Source: Mucilaginibacter sp. | GTDB taxonomy: Bacteria; Bacteroidota; Bacteroidia; Sphingobacteriales; Sphingobacteriaceae | DNA length: 64,000 nucleotides | Direction: 5' to 3' | Assembly: GCF_025362475.1 (NCBI RefSeq) | Contig: NZ_JANYGH010000048.1 | Location: 1 to 64,000 of the forward strand | Shown: positions 33,966-41,973 of the stretch, in pieces | Layout: each line of letters begins with the position of its first letter | Position numbering within the stretch: position 1 is the stretch's first letter | Program-made: the position numbers and the translations under genes | Notes under the pieces: model-generated | The model's database searches: none | What the model was told of the DNA's origin: nothing | The model's input: only the letters and a program-made list of their open reading frames with translations

Positions 33966-34581
33966 CACCGAACTTTTAACCCTCATAACCCAACTGCGCT
34001 CTGTGGCCGATGTTGGTTTGCTTTACGCCAAAAACGAATATGATATTGAGCGCTACAACGAGTTACAACATATCAGCATTAAAATGCTGGATAATGTTAC
34101 CGGTTGGGGCGCTGAAGATATTAAACTGAACTTTCCGATGCCATCCGATTATCCTACCGTTAAGGTAGATGTACGCGGGATACTGCTCAATGCGGAGAAC
34201 AAAATATTGCTGGCAAAGGAAAGCGCGGATGGCAAATGGTCATTACCGGGTGGATGGGCAGATATTGGTTATACCGCGAAGGAAGTGATCATCAAAGAAT
34301 TTGAGGAGGAAACCGGACTTACTGTAGTTCCTGAACGATTGCTTGCTGTATTCGATAAAAAGATGCACCCTCATCCCCCACAGCCATTTTATGTTTATAA
34401 GATAGTGTTTTACTGTAAAGCACTTTCAAGCACCCTTAATAAGGGCTTTGATGTGCTTGAGGTGGCATATTTCGATATAAATACCCTCCCGGACCTGTCT
34501 GAAGACAGAATCCTTAAAAGCCAGATTGAATTACTATACCAGAAGATAGTAACAGGAGATTTGACTGCGGAAGTGGATTAA
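33958..34581 (+). CDS. NUDIX hydrolase with N-terminal helical domain
   Basis: The protein starts at MNNTELLTLITQLRSVADVG (207 residues); a longer frame from 33910 lies inside the preceding gene and is rejected. Residues 1-60 form the helical N-terminal domain found in one NUDIX subfamily. The NUDIX box is GGWADIGYTAKEVII followed by KEFEEETGL: the catalytic E-x-x-E-E core is kept, but the box's G-x5-E Glu is Tyr and the Arg is Lys. Members hydrolyse nucleoside diphosphates linked to another group, such as ADP-ribose or sugar nucleotides. Last gene of a three-gene operon. Confidence 0.9.
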   Translation: MNNTELLTLITQLRSVADVGLLYAKNEYDIERYNELQHISIKMLDNVTGWGAEDIKLNFPMPSDYPTVKVDVRGILLNAENKILLAKESADGKWSLPGGWADIGYTAKEVIIKEFEEETGLTVVPERLLAVFDKKMHPHPPQPFYVYKIVFYCKALSSTLNKGFDVLEVAYFDINTLPDLSEDRILKSQIELLYQKIVTGDLTAEVD

Positions 34582-34626
34582 TGTAACTTATATCATTGAA
34601 GGTACACAGAGATTGTAAAAAACTTT

Positions 34627-34723
34627 TTGTCATCCTGAACGCAGTGAAGGATCTATTATTCGCTATGCATGTTCGCCCTGTATAGTCTACGAATAGATAC
34701 TTCACTGCGTTCAGCATGACAAA
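34627..34723. repeat. Inverted repeat element (TGTCATCCTGAACGCAGTG type)
   Basis: Arms of about 35 bp (34627-34662 and 34690-34723) are complementary with a few mismatches and a 3-bp length difference. Each arm runs from TTTGTCAT through GAACGCAGTGAAG to ATTCG. The element separates the convergent NUDIX and carboxypeptidase-like genes and resembles widespread dispersed palindromes of this phylum. It may end both transcripts. Confidence 0.75.
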
Positions 34724-34767
34724 CCTTTTAAAACATTTTTACCTTTTAGGACCTCGCAACTACATAT

Positions 34768-35469
34768 TTACTGCAAACTCACCGGTGCCGCCCCTAACTT
34801 TGGCAAAGCCTTTTTATTAGCGGGCAAGGCCTGGTATTTTTTGTAAGCATCATTAATGTACGCTGTCATTGATGGGGCATTATTGTTTTTGAGGAAAGCA
34901 TAGCTTGGCCTGTATATCGACATGAAGTTCTCCAGCTCCGCGCCGCGTAGCGGCACTACACTTTTCACATAGTCAACATTAAAGGCTTCATCTACCTGCC
35001 TCTCTTCTTCTTCATGCTGAAAATATCTTTTTAACCGCCGCGCATCCTTACCCTCTTTACTGAACCAGGTGGATGGCGACATTACCGAAACCCTGCTTTT
35101 GGTATAAACTTCCGGATATTCTTTATGTGGATCAAAAGCCTCGCGGGTGGCCGTTACGTTAACCTGCCTCAATGATATAGTTTGCGATACCATCTCCACG
35201 CGTTTGGGCCGCAAATCTGTAACATATAATGTATCGGATACAAAACCTGGTGAATTGAATATTAGTGTATGACCCGTTAGGGTACGAATGCTGAAATTAC
35301 CGTTATTATCTGTTATAGTGATCTGCTTGTTATTAACGTCCTTCACAAAAACATTAGCCAGTTTCTCGCTCTTACTTTTTTCGTACACCGTTCCTTTGAG
35401 TACATCCTGTGCATGCACAGTTGCGGTAATAAAAAGAAAGGCTACACATATAATACTCGTTACTTTCAT
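34768..35469 (-). CDS. Exported protein with carboxypeptidase-like regulatory domain
   Basis: The start at 35469 gives a 233-residue protein with a clean signal peptide (MKVTSIICVAFLFITATVHA). An in-frame ATG 40 codons upstream would bury that signal. Residues 25-110 are a CarbopepD_reg-like beta domain (LKGTVYEKSKSEKLANVFVK then DNNGNFSIRTLTG), also seen at the N-termini of SusC-type receptors. The rest is polar and helical with no recognised domain. Probably periplasmic or outer-membrane attached; function unknown. Monocistronic. Confidence 0.8.
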   Translation of the reverse strand: MKVTSIICVAFLFITATVHAQDVLKGTVYEKSKSEKLANVFVKDVNNKQITITDNNGNFSIRTLTGHTLIFNSPGFVSDTLYVTDLRPKRVEMVSQTISLRQVNVTATREAFDPHKEYPEVYTKSRVSVMSPSTWFSKEGKDARRLKRYFQHEEEERQVDEAFNVDYVKSVVPLRGAELENFMSIYRPSYAFLKNNNAPSMTAYINDAYKKYQALPANKKALPKLGAAPVSLQ

Positions 35470-35706
35470 AGAAGTGGATTTAAGCTGTAAATTAAACCTA
35501 TTTTTTGTGTGAATGGTTTTCAATTTAACATATTTACCTTTTTGTAGTGTATAAATTACAAAAGGGTGAGGCAGGAGTTGAAATAACATGGAAAAAATAC
35601 CGGTTCATTACAGCTGTAAAACACCAATTACATTTGTAATCTTTCCCAAATATATGATTTAGACTATTAGGTTATTTTTGGGTAAATTTGATTACAAAAT
35701 ACGAAG

Positions 35707-35910
35707 ATGGATACATTGCTGATTGAAGTAACTAATCAACACGCATACAATTTGCTTAAAGAACTTGAAAAATTGCATTTGATTAAGGTGCTTAAAAACA
35801 CTTCCTCTCCTAAACAAAAGCTATCTGACAAATTTGCCGGCAAGTTACCAGCTCCCGATGCTGCAAAACTTCAGGAGCATATAAAGCAAAGTCGTAAAGA
35901 ATGGAATTAA
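35707..35910 (+). CDS. Small antitoxin-like protein
   Basis: This 67-residue protein begins MDTLLIEVTNQHAYNLLKEL and ends in a charged helix (EHIKQSRKEWN). This is the general form of short Bacteroidota antitoxin-like proteins: an N-terminal strand-helix, a Lys-rich linker and a toxin-binding tail. No toxin ORF follows before the converging genes begin, so it is an orphan if the idea is right. A TAAATTTG -7-like element lies at 35683-35690. The family call is an inference from size and layout. Confidence 0.55.
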   Translation: MDTLLIEVTNQHAYNLLKELEKLHLIKVLKNTSSPKQKLSDKFAGKLPAPDAAKLQEHIKQSRKEWN

Positions 35911-36016
35911 AGATTTCAAAAAAATCGGTGGCTTAAAAATCATTAATCCCTGGACCATAGCGGCCACTAAATAAAAAACATCTAATCGGGCATCCATATA
36001 TCGAACGATGCCATAA

Positions 36017-36045
36017 AAAAACCGCTCCATTGTTCATGAAGCGGT
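36017..36045 (-). terminator. Terminator of the PspC/LiaF-like operon
   Basis: On the minus strand ACCGCT pairs with AGCGGT (36040-36045 and 36021-36026) across about 13 nt and runs into seven Ts. It lies about 50 bp beyond the stop of the LiaF-like gene. Confidence 0.75.
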
Positions 36046-36095
36046 GAAATTGGCAATATATAATAAGTTTTGTCCCGGTAATGGTTGGGGAGTGG

Positions 36096-37088
36096 TTAAT
36101 ACCTGTTTACTTTAAAATCAGATATGCCACCACTCATATGGATATATATTTTGTTTTTTGCTGCATCAAAGCCTGCAGTTTCATAAGTGTTATTATTCTT
36201 TTTATCAAACCCTTCAAACTCGTTAGACGACAAGCCGGTGTTGGCATTTATGCTGCAAGCCGCGTTCTTAGGCACACTTATGGTAACTTCGGATACCCCG
36301 GTTGCAACTTCAACATTGGTGGTTTCTAACGGGGCACCCAGTTTTACACCAAATGATGCTGCACCGCCTTTTAAAGTTACACTTTTAATTTTAAATTTTG
36401 ATAAATCAAAGTCCAGTTTTGTTGCACCAGTTTCCACATAAATATCCCAGATAGGATTTGGATTAAGCCTGATGTTAGCCAGGTTTGATTTATTGTCGTT
36501 AGAGTCAAAATGCCATCCTTTGTTATTTTTCATCTTCAGGTTTAATACATAAACCGAATCATCCTTGCTGGTATTAAACTCATACTTACCATAAAACTCC
36601 TTTGTTTCGGCCTTAAACAGTTGGCTCGTGGTATCGTTAAGTGTATAAGTGGTACCGCCACCACTGATGTTAAGGCGGGCCAGTTTGGCATCTGGGGTAT
36701 ATTCTTTATTAAATATACTGCTGCCTTCAATTTTCACAACGCCGTGGTCGGTACTGGTGCTGTCGCTATCATTGTCGCCATCACCATTATCATCGTTGTT
36801 GTTTCCATCGAAATGAACAAAATCACCCGGCCAAAAATTATACCGATCGCCAAAGCGGCCAAAAAGCAATAGTGCAAAACCGGCAATTACCACGCTAAGT
36901 TTTAAAATTGTTGCCAGTGGCGATTTATTACCTGCAAACACCAGGTTTACCCCGCCTATAATCAAAAATATAGGCCACAGGTGTAATATATTTATCCAAT
37001 GGAAATCAATAATATCAAAATTGTGGAGCAGAAATATGGCTCCTATACATACCAGGATAGTACCCGGGATTAGTTTATCGCTCTTCAT
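36096..37088 (-). CDS. LiaF/DUF5668-like membrane protein with toast-rack-like domain
   Basis: This 330-residue protein has three or four N-terminal membrane helices (LIPGTILVCIGAIFLLHNFD and ILHLWPIFLIIGGVNLVF, the DUF5668/LiaI-LiaF pattern). An Asp/Asn-rich linker follows (about residues 95-115), then a beta-rich C-terminal domain of about 200 residues with repeating GGAASFGVKLG- and VATGVSEVTISVP-like strands. Such proteins sense or modulate envelope stress next to PspC proteins. It is 4 bp downstream of the PspC gene, so it is in the same operon. Confidence 0.8.
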   Translation of the reverse strand: MKSDKLIPGTILVCIGAIFLLHNFDIIDFHWINILHLWPIFLIIGGVNLVFAGNKSPLATILKLSVVIAGFALLLFGRFGDRYNFWPGDFVHFDGNNNDDNGDGDNDSDSTSTDHGVVKIEGSSIFNKEYTPDAKLARLNISGGGTTYTLNDTTSQLFKAETKEFYGKYEFNTSKDDSVYVLNLKMKNNKGWHFDSNDNKSNLANIRLNPNPIWDIYVETGATKLDFDLSKFKIKSVTLKGGAASFGVKLGAPLETTNVEVATGVSEVTISVPKNAACSINANTGLSSNEFEGFDKKNNNTYETAGFDAAKNKIYIHMSGGISDFKVNRY

Positions 37089-37092
37089 GATC

Positions 37093-37689
37093 TTATATAG
37101 TTGGAGGGGTGTCTGTAAAATTGTCGTCTTTTTTCTCTTCAGTGTTCAGAGATTCGTCAGTTGCTTTAACTTCCGGCCCCTTATTGGCATTTTGAAAATC
37201 TGTTTCCCATGGTTGCTTTTTTTGACCAGATACAATGACTGCCAAACCAACCACTATTAAAATAGCCGGCCATAATTTAGCAACGTGCCAAAAGTAAAAA
37301 ACATGCAGCTCATGAAGCAGGAATGATGCGCCAAAGAATATCAGTATGCATCCAAAAATAACGCCTGCGGTTGATGATGATTTCCGGGGAGGCACAGCTT
37401 CAAATGGGTTATATTGTTGCTCTGGCGGTACCCTGTAATCAACATTGGGGTTATATTGCTGTTCTGGTGGCACCCTGTAATCAACATTGGGGTTATAAAA
37501 ATTGATCCCTTTTTTTGGTAGCACTATCCATAGCACAACGTAGGCCATAAGCCCGGTGCCCATAAATATAAATGTGAGTAAAAACAAGGCCCTGATAATA
37601 GCAACATCCATATCAAAGTATTCGGCCAGCCCGGCGCAAACACCGCCTATTTTCTTCCGGTATTCATCCCGGTAAAGTTCCTTTTCCAT
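37093..37689 (-). CDS. PspC-domain membrane protein
   Basis: This 198-residue protein carries an N-terminal PspC domain (RKKIGGVCAGLAEYFDMDVA with a following helix VVLWIVLPKKG). A Pro-rich linker contains two identical 14-residue units, YNPNVDYRVPPEQQ. Two further membrane helices of the DUF5668 type follow (GVIFGCILIFFGASFLLHEL and AKLWPAILIVVGLAVIVSG). PspC proteins belong to phage-shock or envelope-stress systems. No PspA or regulator is in the window. First gene of a two-gene operon. Confidence 0.9.
   Translation of the reverse strand: MEKELYRDEYRKKIGGVCAGLAEYFDMDVAIIRALFLLTFIFMGTGLMAYVVLWIVLPKKGINFYNPNVDYRVPPEQQYNPNVDYRVPPEQQYNPFEAVPPRKSSSTAGVIFGCILIFFGASFLLHELHVFYFWHVAKLWPAILIVVGLAVIVSGQKKQPWETDFQNANKGPEVKATDESLNTEEKKDDNFTDTPPTI
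37409..37492. repeat. 42-bp tandem repeat inside the PspC gene
   Basis: Two adjacent 42-bp units (37409-37450 and 37451-37492) differ at four positions, all silent, and encode the same 14-residue peptide in the Pro-rich linker. Confidence 0.9.
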
Positions 37690-37880
37690 AATTTTATTTT
37701 AAATCGTTCAAGTTTGGGTTTGTTTGATGATATAAAAGTACAGCGGACAGCTAAAAACACCTATACAATATAGGTTAGCAGGGGCAACAAGTCGGTGAAT
37801 TGCCGGGTTTTGGCGGTGAAACTCCCCGGTGAAAAAGCGCCATCTATGAGCTATTACCAAATGCCGGGTATTTACAGTTT

Positions 37881-38588
37881 TTATATCTGCCCCGGCGCGG
37901 GTTTAATGATTATCTCATCAACATTAGCCCCCGCACTCATCCTGTATATATTGATGATTGCCGATGCGATGTCTTCTGGTAAAACCATTGTGTTTTTATC
38001 AACAACTGCATCCTTCCATGAATCCGTTAACGTCGATCCCGGAATTATCGCGGTCACCTTTACACCATGCTCCTGCATTTCAAGCCTCATTACCTTGGTT
38101 AGACCTAACAGCGCATATTTTGTTACGCTATACGTACCTGCCTGTGCAATAGGGTTTAACGATGCTACCGAGCATATATTAAAAAAGTGTCCCTTGCGTG
38201 CGGCTATCATGGTTTTACCAAAAAAACGATATAGCTCATAGGTAGGCATAAGGTTGGTATTCAACTCCTTTTGAAAAGTATCATCAGCATCATCAAGTAT
38301 GCTTGATGGAATGAACATGCCCAAATTATTCACAACTACATCAATAAAACCAAGGTCCTGCTGCGCGGCAGCGGCAAAATCAAGCAGCTGGCTTTTATTG
38401 CTGCCATCGGCTACCTTAGCTAAAACCTTAATATTGGGATTAACCCCCAGCAGCTCGTCCTTAAATTCCAATAATTCTTTTTCATTTCTGGAACAAATGG
38501 CTACGTTTAATCCTTCATTAGCAAAAGCTATGGCAATGGCACGGCCCATGCCTTTTGTGGAACCGGTAATAAGGGCGTTTTTCATCAT
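37881..38588 (-). CDS. Short-chain dehydrogenase/reductase (SDR)
   Basis: This 235-residue classical SDR has the cofactor motif TGSTKGMGRAIA (residues 8-19), NNLGMF at the NNAG position, and the catalytic pair in YSVTKYALLGL. An NADP(H)-dependent oxidoreductase; the closest general type is 3-ketoacyl-ACP-reductase-like, but the substrate cannot be assigned. Cytoplasmic and monocistronic. The 190 bp between it and the PspC gene show nothing recognisable. Confidence 0.9.
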   Translation of the reverse strand: MMKNALITGSTKGMGRAIAIAFANEGLNVAICSRNEKELLEFKDELLGVNPNIKVLAKVADGSNKSQLLDFAAAAQQDLGFIDVVVNNLGMFIPSSILDDADDTFQKELNTNLMPTYELYRFFGKTMIAARKGHFFNICSVASLNPIAQAGTYSVTKYALLGLTKVMRLEMQEHGVKVTAIIPGSTLTDSWKDAVVDKNTMVLPEDIASAIINIYRMSAGANVDEIIIKPAPGQI

Positions 38589-38796
38589 AATAATGTTCTT
38601 TAATTGTTCTTTAATTTAAATACCCGGACTATAATAAGGGTGATTTTTTATTTTATACCTGTTGAAGCTTTACTATGCTAAATTACGTAAGCTAAAATAA
38701 TGGCTGGTAAAAAGCCCCTATTTTAGGCAATTAAACAATAGCGAATGGTAAGCTAAATTTAAAAATGTAATTTTATCCAATTTTTAATACATAACA

Positions 38797-39528
38797 ATGA
38801 TTCAAAGTTTAGGCAGATATATCCTCTTACTACGATTAAGTTTCCGTAAGCCCGAAAAATTCACCGTGTACTGGGCCGAGGTAATGCGCGAAATGGTTTC
38901 AGCCGGTATTGGCTCATTAGGCATTATCATGATTATTTCTCTTTTTATTGGTGCAGCAGTAACCATTCAAACCGCTTTCCAGTTGGTAAGTCCACTAATT
39001 GCAAAATCGGTAGTCGGTGGTATTACCCGGGATAGTATGGTTCTTGAATTTAGCCCTACCATTTCATCTTTGGTACTTGCAGGCCGGGTTGGCTCAAGTA
39101 TGGCATCACAAATAGGCACCATGCGGGTAACCGAGCAAATTGATGCTTTGGAGATCATGGGCGTAAATGCGCCAGGCTATTTGATATCACCTAAAGTAAT
39201 TGCCGGTGTAAGCATGTTCCCGCTGCTGGTAATTGTTTCTGTGTTATTAGGATTTATGGGTGGATACATTGCCTGTTTTTCTTCAAGTGAAGTGACCACT
39301 GATGATTTCATGATCGGCCTGTCTGATGGTTTTAACTCAGTTATCATTACTGTATGTATGGTTAAAGCGGTTGTGTTTGGTTTCATCATCACTACCATTT
39401 GCAGCTACCAGGGCTTTTATACCAAGGGCGGCGCCCTTGAAGTAGGCCAGGCGGCAACCCGCGGTGTGGTTTATAGCTGTGTAATGATTTTATTGTTCGA
39501 TTTAATAATTTCCCGCCTATTTTTATGA
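38797..39528 (+). CDS. MlaE-family lipid ABC transporter permease
   Basis: This 243-residue integral membrane protein has the MlaE signature EFSPTISSLVLAGRVGSSMA followed by QIGTMRVTEQIDALEIMGVN. Five or six membrane helices. The family moves phospholipids between inner and outer membranes. Its stop overlaps the start of the ATPase gene by 4 bp (ATGA), so the two are translationally coupled. The usual third partner, an MCE/MlaD protein, is not found downstream in this window. The 200 bp upstream of the gene show no clear feature. Confidence 0.93.
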   Translation: MIQSLGRYILLLRLSFRKPEKFTVYWAEVMREMVSAGIGSLGIIMIISLFIGAAVTIQTAFQLVSPLIAKSVVGGITRDSMVLEFSPTISSLVLAGRVGSSMASQIGTMRVTEQIDALEIMGVNAPGYLISPKVIAGVSMFPLLVIVSVLLGFMGGYIACFSSSEVTTDDFMIGLSDGFNSVIITVCMVKAVVFGFIITTICSYQGFYTKGGALEVGQAATRGVVYSCVMILLFDLIISRLFL

Positions 39529-40277
39529 TAGAAATCAAAAACATCCATAAAACATTTGGCGAACACGAAGTTCTTTCTGGTATAAGCGCAAATTTTAAAC
39601 CCGGTGTCAATAACCTCATCATCGGTGGGTCCGGATCAGGTAAAACAACCTTATTAAAATGCATTGTAGGTTTGCATGAACCTACCGAAGGAGATGTGCT
39701 TTTTAATGGTGAAAATTTTACCGATATGGGCTTTGAGGAACGGGTTCCGATCCGCACCCATATTGGGATGCTATTCCAAAACTCGGCCCTGTTTGATAGT
39801 ATGACAGTGGAGGAAAACATCATGTTCCCGCTAAACCTGTTCACTAACCAAAGCAAAGCCGAAAAACGTGAAAGGGCCAACTTTTGCCTCGAAAGGGTTA
39901 ACCTGGCAGGTAAAAATAAACTGTACCCATCTGAGCTTTCTGGTGGTATGAAAAAGCGTGTGGGCATAGCAAGGGCTATATCTATGCAACCAAAATATTT
40001 GTTTGTTGATGAGCCAAACTCCGGCCTTGATCCAATGACATCTATCCTGATTGATGACCTGATAAGTGAACTTACCGAAGAATACCAGATCACTACGGTT
40101 GTGGTTACACATGATATGAATTCGGTAATGGGGATAGGCGATCATATTTTGTTCCTGCACCAGGGCAAAAAATGGTGGGAAGGCAGTAACAAAGAAATTG
40201 CCCACACCGATAATAAGGAGCTTAACGACTTTGTATTTGCCAGCAAGTTCATGAGAGCGGCTAAAGCCAAACTATAA
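39525..40277 (+). CDS. MlaF-family ABC transporter ATPase
   Basis: This 250-residue ATPase pairs with the MlaE permease encoded just before it. Walker A is GGSGSGKTTL near residue 38, the signature is LSGGMKKRVGIARAI, Walker B is KYLFVDEP followed by NSGLDP, and the H-loop is VVTHDMNSV. It powers lipid transfer between the membranes. It overlaps the permease gene by 4 bp and is followed by an intergenic inverted repeat. Confidence 0.95.
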   Translation: MIEIKNIHKTFGEHEVLSGISANFKPGVNNLIIGGSGSGKTTLLKCIVGLHEPTEGDVLFNGENFTDMGFEERVPIRTHIGMLFQNSALFDSMTVEENIMFPLNLFTNQSKAEKRERANFCLERVNLAGKNKLYPSELSGGMKKRVGIARAISMQPKYLFVDEPNSGLDPMTSILIDDLISELTEEYQITTVVVTHDMNSVMGIGDHILFLHQGKKWWEGSNKEIAHTDNKELNDFVFASKFMRAAKAKL

Positions 40278-40279
40278 TA

Positions 40280-40419
40280 GTATCAAGTAGTTAGTATCAA
40301 GTATCAAGATTTTTGATCGGCGCGACAATGAGATATAAGACCTCGACACTCCTAAAAAATACTAATTTTACGCCACACAAGTGCAGCTGTCTTGATACTT
40401 GATACTAACTACTTGATAC
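40280..40419. repeat. Word-repeat hairpin element, left copy (GTATCAAG type)
   Basis: Perfect 29-bp inverted arms at 40280-40308 and 40391-40419 are made of the repeated word GTATCAAG. The loop of 82 bp has no ORF. The right 49 bp (40371-40419) recur exactly at 40907-40955, so the element is present on both sides of the four-helix-bundle gene. Confidence 0.9.
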
Positions 40420-40432
40420 CTATATAATAAAC

Positions 40433-40786
40433 ATGCACAATTTCAAGGAGTTAAAAGTATGGAAAGCTGGCATTGAGGTATCTAAAACCACTTTTCAATT
40501 GTGCAGGACATTTCCGTCCGAAGAAAAGTATGGATTAATTTCTCAAATGGTTCTTGCAGCCATTTCAATCCCATCCAATATTGCAGAAGGGTGTGGAAGA
40601 AAGTCGAATAAAGAATTACATCAATTTTTAAACATTGCTTTGGGATCCTCCTTTGAGTTGGAAACCCAGTTTATTATCGCCAAAGAGTTTAATTATATAA
40701 CCACCGAAACATTAGATAGAGTTTGCATACAGATCAACGACATTCAAAAGATGATCTACGGATTGCAAAAAAGCCTCACTAATTAG
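40433..40786 (+). CDS. Four-helix-bundle protein (S23/Avd-like)
   Basis: This 117-residue protein belongs to the four-helix-bundle family first noted as ORFs in 23S rRNA intervening sequences, which also includes the Avd accessory protein of diversity-generating retroelements. Diagnostic blocks are FKELKVWKAGIEVSK, GLISQMVLAAISIPSNIAEG and KELHQFLNIALGSSFELETQ. Its molecular role is unclear; family members bind nucleic acid. No reverse transcriptase or variable-protein gene is nearby. It begins 13 bp after one intergenic hairpin element and is followed by a second, partly degraded copy of it, so it may have arrived with that element. Confidence 0.88.
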   Translation: MHNFKELKVWKAGIEVSKTTFQLCRTFPSEEKYGLISQMVLAAISIPSNIAEGCGRKSNKELHQFLNIALGSSFELETQFIIAKEFNYITTETLDRVCIQINDIQKMIYGLQKSLTN

Positions 40787-40955
40787 TATCAAGTCGCAAG
40801 AGTTTTTTGGGGATAGTATAAAGTCGCAATTTCAAGGTTTTGATCGAATTGATTATAAGGCAATTGGATTAGCAAATCTTTTATCCAAAAAAAGATACTA
40901 AATTTGCGCCACACAAGTGCAGCTGTCTTGATACTTGATACTAACTACTTGATAC
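40784..40955. repeat. Word-repeat element, right copy, partly degraded
   Basis: The stretch opens with TAGTATCAAGT, like the left element, then diverges. Its last 49 bp (40907-40955) match 40371-40419 without mismatch. It ends 6 bp before the methyltransferase start codon. Confidence 0.85.
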
Positions 40956-40961
40956 TAAAAA

Positions 40962-41852
40962 ATGATTCAACTATTAACCCCGACGCACTGGAAAGATTAC
41001 GAGCTGATTGATTGCGGCGATTTTGAAAAGCTTGAGCGTTTTGGCAATACCGTACTGATACGCCCCGAGCCGCAGGCAGTTTGGAGCAAAAGCCTCCCCC
41101 CTTCTGAATGGCAGCGCCTGCACCATATTAAATTTAAAGGCCGCTCTGCTACTGCGGGCGACTGGATAAAAAAAGATCCTAAAACTCCCGACCGCTGGCA
41201 CATTGAATATAAAAACAATGATGCTGCCATTAAATTCCGTTTGGGCTTAACTTCCTTTAAACATTTGGGGATATTCCCGGAGCAGGCGGTAAACTGGGAT
41301 TACATTACCCAGAATATAAAACGTTTTAAAACACCACAGCCAAAAGTGCTTAATCTTTTTGCTTACACTGGCGGGGCATCATTAATTGCGCAAGCTGCCG
41401 GTGCCGATACCACACACGTGGATTCAATTAAACAGGTGGTTACCTGGGCAAACGAAAACCAGGAAATCTCGGGCTTAAGCAATATCCGCTGGGTGGTTGA
41501 GGATGCACTTAAGTTTGTAAAGCGCGAATTGAAACGTGGCAAAAAGTACAATGGCATTATCCTTGACCCACCAGCTTATGGCAATGGGCCAAATGGCGAA
41601 AAATGGAAGCTGGAAGATAATATCAACGAGATGATGGCCGATGTGATTCAACTGTTGGATCCTGAGGAACATTTCCTGATCCTGAACACCTATTCGCTTG
41701 GCTTTTCATCGGTAATAATAGAAAATCTGATTAAAAGCGCACACCCAAAAGTAGAAAACCTGGAGATTGGTGAACTTTATTTACAAGCCACAGCGGGTTC
41801 TAAATTACCACTGGGCGTTTTTGGAAAGTTTTATAAAGTTAAAAGTAATTAA
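40962..41852 (+). CDS. Class I SAM-dependent methyltransferase (RlmI-like)
   Basis: This 296-residue protein's core has VLNLFAYTGGASLIAQAAGA (SAM-binding motif I, about residues 127-146), VDSIKQVVTWANEN, and GIILDPPAYGNGPNGEKW with the catalytic-type DPP motif. The pattern fits the RlmI/RlmK class of 23S rRNA methyltransferases, although a PUA domain is not evident. The N-terminal 90 residues form an unusual domain (DYELIDCGDFEKLERFGNTV). Cytoplasmic. The start codon is 6 bp after a repeat element, so its own promoter may lie within that repeat. Confidence 0.85.
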   Translation: MIQLLTPTHWKDYELIDCGDFEKLERFGNTVLIRPEPQAVWSKSLPPSEWQRLHHIKFKGRSATAGDWIKKDPKTPDRWHIEYKNNDAAIKFRLGLTSFKHLGIFPEQAVNWDYITQNIKRFKTPQPKVLNLFAYTGGASLIAQAAGADTTHVDSIKQVVTWANENQEISGLSNIRWVVEDALKFVKRELKRGKKYNGIILDPPAYGNGPNGEKWKLEDNINEMMADVIQLLDPEEHFLILNTYSLGFSSVIIENLIKSAHPKVENLEIGELYLQATAGSKLPLGVFGKFYKVKSN

Positions 41853-41863
41853 TTTTCAATATC

Positions 41864-41871
41864 TATATTTG
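41864..41871 (+). promoter_or_regulatory. -7 element upstream of the unknown lipoprotein gene
   Basis: TATATTTG matches the TAnnTTTG consensus. No TTG was found 19 nt upstream. The leader to the next start codon would be about 95 nt. Confidence 0.4.
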
Positions 41872-41973
41872 CGGCAAACTAAACCAGCTTTAGTTTCTTT
41901 ATAAGTTGCTGAAAATTAGTTTAATTTACATTACATCTTACACACACATCTGCCATTTACCGAACGTCGAAAC

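Noticed and set aside
35470..35589. Longer start for the carboxypeptidase-like protein
   Set aside because: It would place 40 residues before a perfect signal peptide that begins at 35469.
35911..36016. Toxin gene partner after the antitoxin-like ORF
   Set aside because: No open frame of useful length in either direction; in-frame stops break every candidate.
36031..36329. Plus-strand ORFs across the LiaF-like gene
   Set aside because: Shadows of the minus-strand gene, with no independent start context or family resemblance.
40280..40955. Possible CRISPR array or diversity-generating retroelement
   Set aside because: Only two long direct repeats with a gene between them, no regular spacers, no cas genes, no reverse transcriptase and no template/variable repeat pair.
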